In this document: positions 1 through 5,781 of the stretch, piece by piece | Position numbering within the stretch: the stretch's first letter is position 1 | Layout: every line of letters begins with the position of its first letter | Origin: CAWELS01 sp964468205 | GTDB lineage: Bacteria; Acidobacteriota; Terriglobia; Bryobacterales; Bryobacteraceae | DNA: 7,964 nt | Assembly (NCBI GenBank): GCA_964468205.1 | Contig: CAYXVG010000135.1 | Location: forward strand, 1 to 7,964 | Direction of reading: 5' to 3' | Translations under genes and position numbers: made by a program | The notes under the pieces: generated by a model | Told to the model about the DNA's origin: nothing | The model's database searches: none | What the model saw: only the letters and a program-made list of their open reading frames with translations

Positions 1-338
1 GCGGCTGCTTTGTTGCAGGCTGCGGTAGGATGGCTGCGGCGAGCCGCCGTCTTGTCACCGGCGAACCAGGGGGAGCATGAGCGTATGATCGTCAATTTTG
101 CGTTAAATGTCCATAGACGCCGCCAAGAGGGCGAGATTTCCTGGCGGCCGTTCGGCGGCGCACTCCGCGCGAGGCGCAGTGTGGAATTGCGGGTGGGGCG
201 CGCAGGGAGACAGTGGCAGATACCGGCACCGCAGAGCGGCGGCATACAAAGCGGGGAATCCGGTCTGGTTATGCTATAGTGAGACTCGCCCGGACGGGGT
301 AGGGCGGCTGCCGCCGAGCGCCGCGGTGAACAACGAAA
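1..338. other. Upstream region without an identifiable gene
   Basis: No recognisable gene lies here. A plus-strand frame is open from base 1 to 279; its first 40 or so codons have a faint helical, TPR-like look (LLQAA..WLRRAAVLSPAN), but its third-position GC is modest and I recognise no family. A second frame is open from base 3 to a TGA at 78-80 and could equally be the tail of an upstream gene (reading GCFVAGCGRMAAAS). Neither can be confirmed. A perfect inverted repeat, GGCGGC-T-GCCGCC, sits at 303-315 just ahead of the first radical SAM gene, and a possible -10 box lies at 275-280. Confidence 0.4.
275..280 (+). promoter_or_regulatory. Possible -10 box (TATAGT) of the radical SAM/glycosyltransferase operon
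   Basis: TATAGT lies inside GTTATGCTATAGTGAGA, an AT-richer island in very GC-rich DNA, about 60 bases ahead of the proposed ATG at 339. The match to TATAAT is five of six. I see no convincing -35 hexamer 16 to 18 bases upstream, so a different sigma factor, an activator-dependent promoter or a chance match are all possible. If real, transcription would begin near 287 and the leader would contain the inverted repeat at 303-315. Confidence 0.3.
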
Positions 339-1471
339 ATGGCGACGTTGCAAGCCAAGTTGGCGCTTCTGCGGGGACTCATCGATGGGGAGCGGGCGTA
401 TGGGGGCCGGCGTGGGTTGCTCTCGACGTCACCCGGCGCTGCAACAACGTGTGTGTGGGGTGTTTCTTCCATTGCGTTCAACCGCGCGGGACTGCTCCGG
501 GCGATTTATCCGTTCACGACCTCCCGCTCCAGCTTGCGCGGAAACTGAGCCGGGAACTGGCGGAGTTGAAGACGCCGGAGGTGGTTTTGGTCGGCGAGGG
601 CGAACCACTGCTGCATCCGCGGGTTTTCGAAATTATCTCCAGTTTCCGGCAGGCCGGCATCACGGTTCAATGCTTTACAAACGGGAGCCTGCTCGATGAG
701 GCAACGGTTCGCCGTCTGGTGGAGGAAGGTCCGGACACCCTCAACGTGACGTTTTGGGCGGTGAACCGGGCGGAACATGCGCACTGGCATCCCGGTGTGA
801 GCCTGGACTTCCTGGACAGGCGGCGGAGGGGCGTGGCCATGCTCGCAGCGGCCAAGCGAGGCGCGAGCGGGCGGGGTCCGAAGGTGTGTGTCCAGTTCCC
901 GCTCAATCGAAGCAACTTCCGGAGTATCGACGAGCGGGTGGAACTGGCGATGGCCAGCGGGTGCGAAGGAGTGCACTTCGGCTTCTTCCGGGATTGGGGA
1001 GGCAACTTCGAGAACGAGTGCCTCGGGGCCGGTGATAGCAGCGAGATGCGGGAGAGGCTGTCGCGGGCGGCAAGGCGCCTGGAGGCGGCGGGCGTGGAGC
1101 ACAACGCGGGCGCCTACCTGGAACGCCTGCAATTCGGCCGCGATGCGTGGCGGAGGGTTCCTTGTTACGCGGGTTGGTATGAGAGCTACATCAAGGTGGA
1201 CGGGACGGTGTTGACCTGTGGGCCGTGCTGGCTTGTGATGGGCAATACGTTGGAACGCAGTTTCGCGGAAATCTGGAACGGATGGGAGTACCGGGCTTTC
1301 CGGCGGCGGTCGGCCAGCGTCGCCGGCCTGGGATCCATGCAGGATGACTGCGACTGCGCCAATTGCTGCCTGTGGACGGACAACCGGCGTGTGCACCGGG
1401 TGTACCGCTGGTTCGCGCCGCTCGCATCCGCGGCCGGGTTACGGTGCGCGGGCAGCAGGGAGGTGGAGTGA
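339..1471 (+). CDS. Radical SAM/SPASM-type protein, N-terminus separated by an apparent frameshift
   Basis: The core carries the radical SAM signature C-x3-C-x2-C in VTRRCNNVCVGC (about 443-469), which binds a 4Fe-4S cluster and S-adenosylmethionine, and a GEGEP segment. The C-terminal part has a SPASM/twitch-like cysteine set: CYAGWYESYIKVDG near 1163, TCGPC near 1218, then CDCANCC near 1350-1370, suggesting auxiliary Fe-S clusters. The core reads in frame 2, where no start is well supported: an ATG at 107 would add a long non-conserved leader, and a GTG at 326 gives an unconvincing leader. Frame 3 starts at ATG 339, nine bases after GGTGA, and encodes KLALLRGLIDGERAY, a typical N-terminus for this kind of protein. 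One extra G in the G5 run at 402-406 joins the two as ERAYGGPAWVALDVTRRC, giving 377 residues, close to the next gene's 374. The stop overlaps the next start. Substrate unknown; a glycan role is inferred from the neighbours. Confidence 0.85.
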
Positions 1472-2592
1472 TTTCGAAGGCGCGCGAGATCGCGGGCGCA
1501 TTCGCCGCGCGGGAGATCCGCTTCGAATTGGATCTGGTCCCCATGCGATTTGGGAACCTGCACTGGAGGAAGATCGCCAACTGGGTTTTGACCGAGGGAT
1601 CGGTGATGTTCAAGCCAGGGCGGCCGTGGGGCTACCCGACAGTGATGCAGATAGAACCTACGAGCCGGTGTAATCTGCGCTGCACCGTGTGTCCGGTGGC
1701 GACCGGCATGGGCCGTCCCCAGGGCAACATGGACCCGCGGCTTTACCGAAGGCTGATTGACGAGGTTGGGAGATATCTGCTGCTGATCCTGTTTTGGGAT
1801 TGGGGCGAGCCGTTTTTGAATCCTCACGCCTACGAGATGATCGATTACGCGCGGCAAGCCGGCGTCAAGGTGGCCAGCAGCACCAATGGTCATGTTTTCG
1901 CGGATCGCGACGAGGCGCGGCGGGTGGTGGAATCCGGGCTGGACCTGCTGGTGTTCTCCGTGGACGGCATTACACAGGAAACCTATGAACGGTATCGCGG
2001 GAGGGGAAAGCTGGAGACTGTGCTGCAGGGGGTCCGGAACGTGGTGGAGGAAAAGCGCCGTTTGGGATTGGGCACTCCGCGGGTGAACTTGCGCTTCATC
2101 GTCATGAAGCACGGCGAGGGGGAAGTGGCATTGCTGGAGGAATTCGCGCGGTCACTCGAAGTGGACGTGCTGACGCTGCGAAAGTTCTATCTGGCGCCCG
2201 GCAGCGAAACGGACCGGGAGGGCAACAGCCTGATACCGGACCAACTGGAGTATCAGTTGCCGCCGCTCGGCGGCGACGGACGGCAGAAGGTGAGGCTGGC
2301 GCGAAACCCGTGCAAGAATTTGTGGAATTGTCCCACTGTGCATTGGGACGGGACAGTCAGCTCGTGCTTCATGGATTACCGCGAGCAGCGTCCGCTGGGG
2401 TCGCTTGCGGAGCGGAGCTTTCGGGAGATCTGGCGCGGCGAGGCGTACCGCGAGTTGCGGCGGTCGTTTCGGCGGCGCTGGCAGGAGGTGTCCCTTTGCG
2501 ATGTGTGCGCGTCGGGTTTCGAGGGAGGCGACGTAGGCCGCGAGGCGAACGCCAAGGCGATCTTCTTCGATCAGGACGGGGTGGCGGGATGA
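1468..2592 (+). CDS. Radical SAM/SPASM-type protein, second copy
   Basis: I start this 374-residue protein at GTG 1468, which overlaps the previous stop as GTGA and follows a purine-rich GGGAGGTGG ribosome site; the frame stays open further upstream only within the previous gene. The radical SAM motif is CNLRCTVC (Cys68, Cys72, Cys75), preceded by QIEPTSR, with FWDWGEP as the SAM-binding GEP segment. A SPASM/twitch-like region follows, with Cys282, Cys288, Cys300, Cys344 and Cys347 and the usual spacer text HWDGTVSSC and GSLAERSFREIW. This indicates one or two auxiliary Fe-S clusters. Proteins of this class modify peptides, sugars or cofactors by radical chemistry. The flanking glycosyltransferases make a saccharide or glycoconjugate substrate more likely than a peptide, and I see no precursor-peptide gene in the window. 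The match to the class is clear; the specific reaction is not. Confidence 0.9.
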   Translation: MISKAREIAGAFAAREIRFELDLVPMRFGNLHWRKIANWVLTEGSVMFKPGRPWGYPTVMQIEPTSRCNLRCTVCPVATGMGRPQGNMDPRLYRRLIDEVGRYLLLILFWDWGEPFLNPHAYEMIDYARQAGVKVASSTNGHVFADRDEARRVVESGLDLLVFSVDGITQETYERYRGRGKLETVLQGVRNVVEEKRRLGLGTPRVNLRFIVMKHGEGEVALLEEFARSLEVDVLTLRKFYLAPGSETDREGNSLIPDQLEYQLPPLGGDGRQKVRLARNPCKNLWNCPTVHWDGTVSSCFMDYREQRPLGSLAERSFREIWRGEAYRELRRSFRRRWQEVSLCDVCASGFEGGDVGREANAKAIFFDQDGVAG

Positions 2593-3557
2593 ATCCGAGG
2601 CTGTCCGTGGTTATTATTGCGCGACGGGATTCCGCGATGCTGAGTGGCGCACTGGAAAGGCTCCGGCTGCAGACGGCCGCCGCGGAGCTGGAGTGCATCG
2701 TCGTCGCGGAGTCCCGCGCGAAGGTGGGCCGGGCGATTGACGCGCTCGAGGGACGCCTGGCGTACCAGCTTGTTGAGGTGGGTTCGCTGGAGAGTGAAGG
2801 CGCGGCGAAGGCGGCCGGGATAGCGGCGGCCCGGGCGGGGCTGGTGGCTTTCATGGAGGACCATTCCTATCTGGAGGCCGGCTGGGCCGAGGCTATGATG
2901 AGAGCGCACGGGGAGGAGGAGTATGCAGCGGTGGGGCCGGTGGTTCTGAATGCGAATCCTGGTTCCGCGGCGAGTTGGGGATGTTTTCTGGTCTTCTACG
3001 GCACCCATATGTGGCCGCGACCACAAGAGGAGATCCGGCAACTGGCGGGGAACCAGTCCTGCTACCGGCGGGAGGTATTGTTAGGCTACGGTTGCCGGCT
3101 GCCGGACATGCTACAGGCTGAGTGCTTGCTGCACGCCGAATTGCTGGCCAAGGGCCACCGGCTGTTCCAGGAGCCAGCAGCGCGGGTTTCCCACTTGAAC
3201 TTCTCGCGCCCGCGGCCGGCGCTGCACGAGTACTATCTAGCTTCGCGCGTCTTTGCGGCCGAGCGTTCCGCAGAGTGGAGCATAGTGCGCCGGTGTCTCT
3301 ATTCGGCGGGATGCCCGCTTCTGCTGCTGATACGCCCGCCCCGGATTCTCGAGGACGCGCGCCGCGCGAGGCTGGGAGCGGGACTGTTGCTGAGAGCGTT
3401 TGGCCCGGTGATGTTGATCCTGGCCGCAGGCGCGGCGGGGGAGATGGTTGGCTACGCACTCGGCAGCGGGAGAGCGAAGAGCGGTCTTCTTCATTTCGTG
3501 CGGGAGCGCGATGCGGAGTTCACGGCGAGTGACATGGAGGCGGTGGACAGCGCGTGA
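2589..3557 (+). CDS. Glycosyltransferase family 2-like protein with C-terminal membrane segment
   Basis: This 322-residue protein starts at ATG 2589 in an ATGA overlap with the preceding stop. It opens with RLSVVIIARRDSAMLSGALERLRLQT, the typical first strand and helix of a GT-A (GT2) fold, and ECIVVAES is the second strand. The position where GT2 enzymes carry the metal-binding DxD reads AFMEDHSYLEAGW, so Glu90-Asp91-His92 replaces the usual Asp-rich triplet. GNQSCYRREVLL (about 154-165) matches the acceptor-side segment and EPAARVSHLNF the following conserved His region. Residues 269-292 are hydrophobic (PVMLILAAGAAGEMVGYAL) and there is a shorter patch near 241-248, suggesting membrane association. 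It probably transfers a sugar from an activated donor at the inner membrane. Donor and acceptor are unknown, and the altered DxD leaves open a weaker or metal-independent activity. Confidence 0.82.
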   Translation: MNPRLSVVIIARRDSAMLSGALERLRLQTAAAELECIVVAESRAKVGRAIDALEGRLAYQLVEVGSLESEGAAKAAGIAAARAGLVAFMEDHSYLEAGWAEAMMRAHGEEEYAAVGPVVLNANPGSAASWGCFLVFYGTHMWPRPQEEIRQLAGNQSCYRREVLLGYGCRLPDMLQAECLLHAELLAKGHRLFQEPAARVSHLNFSRPRPALHEYYLASRVFAAERSAEWSIVRRCLYSAGCPLLLLIRPPRILEDARRARLGAGLLLRAFGPVMLILAAGAAGEMVGYALGSGRAKSGLLHFVRERDAEFTASDMEAVDSA

Positions 3558-4159
3558 GCCTGCTGGAGTTTTCGATTGTTGTGCCCACGTACGCGCGGCC
3601 GGCAAGCCTGCGGAGGCTCCTCGAGGGATTGACGCATCTCCACTACGGGCGGGAACGCTACGAAGTGATCGTGGTGGATGACGGGAGTCCGGCTCCGGTC
3701 GAGGCGGAGGTCGAGGATTTCCGGAGCCGCCTGGACCTGACGGTCCTGCGACAGGAGAACGCGGGTCCGGGCGCCGCGCGGAATTTGGGCGCGGAGCGGG
3801 CGAAGGGCGCCTACGTGGCTTTTATCGACGATGACTGCGTGCCTGAGTGCGGATGGCTTCGGGGAATGGCCGCGGCGTTCGAAAGGGTGGACGGCGCCGT
3901 TTGCGGCGGCAGAACGGTGAACATGCTTGCGCGAAATCCGTACTCAACGGCGACGCAACTGCTGCTGGATTACCTGAACCGCCACTACAACCCGGCGGAG
4001 ACGTTGGGGGCGTTCTTCACGACGAACAACCTGGCCGTCCCGCGGGAGGCTTTCCGCGAGACCGGGGGGTTCGATTCGAGGCTGCGGTTCGCGGAAGACA
4101 GGGATTTCTGTTACCGCTGGGCCTTGCAGGGGGCTTGGGATGGTGGGGCGGGTCGCTGA
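3554..4159 (+). CDS. Glycosyltransferase family 2, N-terminal piece truncated by an insertion
   Basis: GTG 3554 overlaps the previous stop (GTGA) and GGTGGA lies six bases upstream. The 201-residue reading frame is an ordinary GT2 catalytic domain: FSIVVPTYARPASLRRLLEGL, then VDDGS (41-45), the ENAGPGAARNLGA segment, the metal-binding triplet IDDD (Asp92-94), and the acceptor-side TTNNLAVPREAF and EDRDFCYRW (Glu181-Asp182). Homology-like sequence ends at about residue 193 (RWALQG). The last residues, up to a stop at 4157-4159, are translated from an inserted element. The rest of the protein lies beyond that element at 4287-4610. The fragment still has the catalytic residues but lacks the C-terminal helices and membrane-interacting part, so it is most likely inactive or impaired. 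It is treated as half of a pseudogene. Confidence 0.85.
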   Translation: MSLLEFSIVVPTYARPASLRRLLEGLTHLHYGRERYEVIVVDDGSPAPVEAEVEDFRSRLDLTVLRQENAGPGAARNLGAERAKGAYVAFIDDDCVPECGWLRGMAAAFERVDGAVCGGRTVNMLARNPYSTATQLLLDYLNRHYNPAETLGAFFTTNNLAVPREAFRETGGFDSRLRFAEDRDFCYRWALQGAWDGGAGR

Positions 4160-4286
4160 GTGAGGGTCTTCTGCCGGGCGGGGGGACAGGCAACAGTGTC
4201 CACGCGAGCAGAGCTCTTGGGACACTGAAGCCAGTCCCTGAGTGAGTCTGACAGGGGGCGGTGCCGGCGCGAGCGGGGGGACAGGG
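4133..4286. mobile_element. 154-bp non-coding insertion (MITE/REP-like) inside the glycosyltransferase gene
   Basis: The two GT2 halves join exactly in frame as RWALQG-PFVFAPGAVVRHAHD if 154 bases (4133-4286, or the equivalent window shifted within GGG) are removed. The insert encodes no transposase. It contains an imperfect hairpin at 4183-4238 flanked by related repeats: CTGAGTGAG at 4156-4164 and 4238-4246, and the 13-mer GCGGGGGGACAGG at 4178-4190 and 4273-4285. CAGGG occurs at both edges (4127-4131 and 4282-4286) and might be a target duplication, but using it as the junction breaks the frame by one base, so the exact ends are uncertain. The features fit a non-autonomous palindromic element such as a MITE or a REP/BIME unit mobilised in trans; that class is inferred, not proven. 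Confidence 0.7.
4183..4238. repeat. Imperfect hairpin within the insertion
   Basis: The arm at 4183-4201 (GGGACAGGCAACAGTGTCC) pairs with 4220-4238: GGGAC with GTCCC, GGC with GCC, and CAGTGTCC with GGACACTG. That is 16 of 19 positions paired, the breaks being A/A mismatches. The loop at 4202-4219 contains a further small hairpin, GAGC-AGA-GCTC (4206-4216). This symmetry is far beyond what I would expect by chance here and is the best evidence that the insert is a discrete element rather than random sequence. If transcribed it would form a strong structure in the operon mRNA. No T-run follows, so it does not look like an intrinsic terminator. Confidence 0.8.
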
Positions 4287-4610
4287 CCGTTTGTCTTCGC
4301 CCCTGGGGCGGTGGTTCGTCATGCGCACGACCTCACGCTCTTTTCGTTTCTGCAACTGCACTTCTGTTACGGCCGAGGGACGTTCGAGTTCCGGCGCGGT
4401 TGCGTGGCCAAGGGGCTGCGGCGAGTCGCGGTGAGCCAGCCGCTGTGGTACTGGAAGCTGATTCTCTCGGGCATGGAAGCGTGGAGCGGGGCCGCCGGCG
4501 TGGGGTTCACGACACTGCTGGCAGCGACGCAGGCGGCTTCGGCGTTCGGTTTTCTTTCCGGGTGGGTAGAGAGGATGCCGTCGAACGGGGTCGCGGGCGG
4601 CAGAGAGTGA
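4242..4610 (+). pseudogene. Glycosyltransferase family 2, C-terminal piece beyond the insertion
   Basis: From 4287 the reading frame gives PFVFAPGAVVRHAHDLTLFSF and then LQLHFCYGRGTFEFRR, the usual end of a GT2 catalytic domain (conserved His before the final helices), followed by two hydrophobic stretches (WYWKLILSG; VGFTTLLAATQAASAFGFLSGW) suggesting membrane contact. The open frame nominally begins at a GTG at 4242, but its first 15 codons derive from the inserted element and have no known counterpart. It has no catalytic residues and no evident ribosome site of its own, so independent function is unlikely. Joined to the piece ending at residue 193 it would complete a protein of 300 residues, a normal length for the family. 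It is the last gene of the operon. Confidence 0.8.
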
Positions 4611-4663
4611 TTCGCGGTGCAATGGGGCGCAGAGTGCGGCGCTCCGCGGGCGGATGTCGAGGT

Positions 4664-5602
4664 CTACAGTCCGTCAAGGAACCGGTTTAGAGCTTCGAGC
4701 AGTTGTTCCTTGCGGTCGCGGCGAACGTTGTGGCCGGCGCCTTCGATGTGAACGATTTGGCCTTGCGGGAGGAGGCGCGCAGCTTTCTCATTCCGCGCTC
4801 TCAGTTCGCCGTGAGCGTCCGCTTTGAGAATGAGCGTGGGAGCGGAGATCCTGGGGAGCAGGCCGCTCATAGGCGGGCGATCTCCGATGCGCCGGTAGGC
4901 CGTGTCCGGGTGGTGCCTCCGTTTGGATGGAGCCCAGAATTCGCATTCGGAGCGTCCCCACTGCGGCGTGTTCTTCAGGCACAGCGCTACCAACTCTTCA
5001 TATGTCATATTGTTGCGGGCAAGCACAGCGGCGCGCCGTTCGTCGACCGACGTAGCGCCGCCCTGGGCGGCTCCGCTCCGGCTCCGGGGGGCCAGGCCAG
5101 GATCCTCGAGGATGACGGCCCGCGGGACATCCGGATACTTTGCGGCGAACATAGCCGCGGCGGCACTGCCCATGGAGTGTCCCATGACGATGGGTTTTTC
5201 CAACTTCAGCTCTCGAATGAGGCCGGCCAAGTCCTCCGCTTGAACATCCGGCGGGTCCGAGCGAGTGGGCGGGTCAGTGAGACCATGGCCACGGGCATCG
5301 GCGAGGATAAGGTCGAAGCGGTCTTCCAGTTCCCTGGCGAGGTTCGTCCAGCAGAGCCCGTCGTCGGAGGAGCCGTGCGCCATTACCATGGGAGGCTTGT
5401 CTCCACCGGTGCGCCAGTAATGAATGCGGATTCCGTTGGCGATGACGTAGCCATCGGTCCAATGCTCGGGGGGAGAGGGTGGCTGCGCGGCGAGCGCCGT
5501 CTGGGATGACAGAGCGGCCAGCGCCACGACGAGACAGCAGACGACCAACTGCCGAACAATGCGCCGTACAATCCCGGCAAGCGAGCGATCCGAACTTTTC
5601 AT
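4664..5602 (-). CDS. Secreted alpha/beta hydrolase
   Basis: The 312-residue protein starts at the ATG at 5600-5602, chosen because GAGGAGA (5608-5614) precedes it at good spacing and the signal peptide begins there. Residues 1-39 form a signal sequence: arginines in the n-region, hydrophobic LVVCCLVVALAALSS, and a cleavage site after TALAA. The fold shows MAHGSSDD (oxyanion HG at 76-77), DARGHGLTD, the nucleophile elbow GHSMG with Ser143, the probable acid Asp262 in LILKADAHGE, and His291 in GAGHNVRRD, so the triad is complete. It is probably periplasmic and acts on an ester or related bond in a small molecule. Esterase, lactonase and C-C hydrolase activities cannot be told apart from this sequence. 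It lies 179 bases downstream of the sulfatase on the same strand and is convergent with the glycosyltransferase operon, with no clear terminator between them. Confidence 0.88.
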   Translation of the reverse strand: MKSSDRSLAGIVRRIVRQLVVCCLVVALAALSSQTALAAQPPSPPEHWTDGYVIANGIRIHYWRTGGDKPPMVMAHGSSDDGLCWTNLARELEDRFDLILADARGHGLTDPPTRSDPPDVQAEDLAGLIRELKLEKPIVMGHSMGSAAAAMFAAKYPDVPRAVILEDPGLAPRSRSGAAQGGATSVDERRAAVLARNNMTYEELVALCLKNTPQWGRSECEFWAPSKRRHHPDTAYRRIGDRPPMSGLLPRISAPTLILKADAHGELRARNEKAARLLPQGQIVHIEGAGHNVRRDRKEQLLEALNRFLDGL

Positions 5603-5607
5603 GTTTG

Positions 5608-5614
5608 TCTCCTC
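5608..5614 (-). promoter_or_regulatory. Ribosome binding site of the hydrolase (GAGGAGA)
   Basis: On the minus strand GAGGAGA precedes the ATG at 5602 by five bases (ACAAAC spacing region). It settles the start against an in-frame upstream extension to about 5653, which has no comparable site and would place extra residues ahead of the signal peptide. Confidence 0.7.
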
Positions 5615-5627
5615 GACTGGCAAGAGT

Positions 5628-5633
5628 ATTGTA
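5628..5633 (-). promoter_or_regulatory. Possible -10 box (TACAAT) for the hydrolase gene
   Basis: On the minus strand TACAAT, in the context TATTACAATACT, matches the TATAAT consensus at five of six positions and lies 25 bases before the start codon in the AT-richest part of the gap. The hexamer 17 bases upstream (CCATTG) is a poor -35, so the assignment is weak. The 179-base gap after the sulfatase makes a separate promoter reasonable. Confidence 0.33.
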
Positions 5634-5781
5634 ATACGGCATAGGTTCACCAATGGAAGTGCGAGCCGGGCGACAGGCCAGGCCGAATCCGGCTAGCGCT
5701 GGACTTGATCGTTTGCGGGTTGAGCTGCGGCATTTCCCGCTAATGGCTTGCCCGGCTGCCGAGAGAAGCGCGAACGGCTGT

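Noticed and set aside
107..338. Extension of the first radical SAM protein back to ATG 107 or GTG 326
   Set aside because: The added residues look non-coding and resemble no radical SAM N-terminus, whereas the other frame from ATG 339 gives a family-like N-terminus that joins after a one-base correction.
506..2112. Long minus-strand open frames opposite the two radical SAM genes
   Set aside because: They are rich in Pro, Arg and His as expected from antisense frames of GC-rich genes, show no domains, and lie opposite clearly conserved coding sequence.
4127..4286. CAGGG at both edges of the insertion as a clear target-site duplication
   Set aside because: Removing 155 bases to collapse the repeat leaves the glycosyltransferase out of frame by one base, so it is only a possible duplication and the true ends remain unsettled.
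4636..4647. Short stem GCGG-CGCT-CCGC between the operon and the hydrolase as a terminator
   Set aside because: Only four base pairs and no T-run in either direction.
5664..5694. Inverted repeat AGCCGG/CCGGCT after the sulfatase as an intrinsic terminator
   Set aside because: A six-pair stem with a 19-base loop and no T-run on the minus strand is not convincing.
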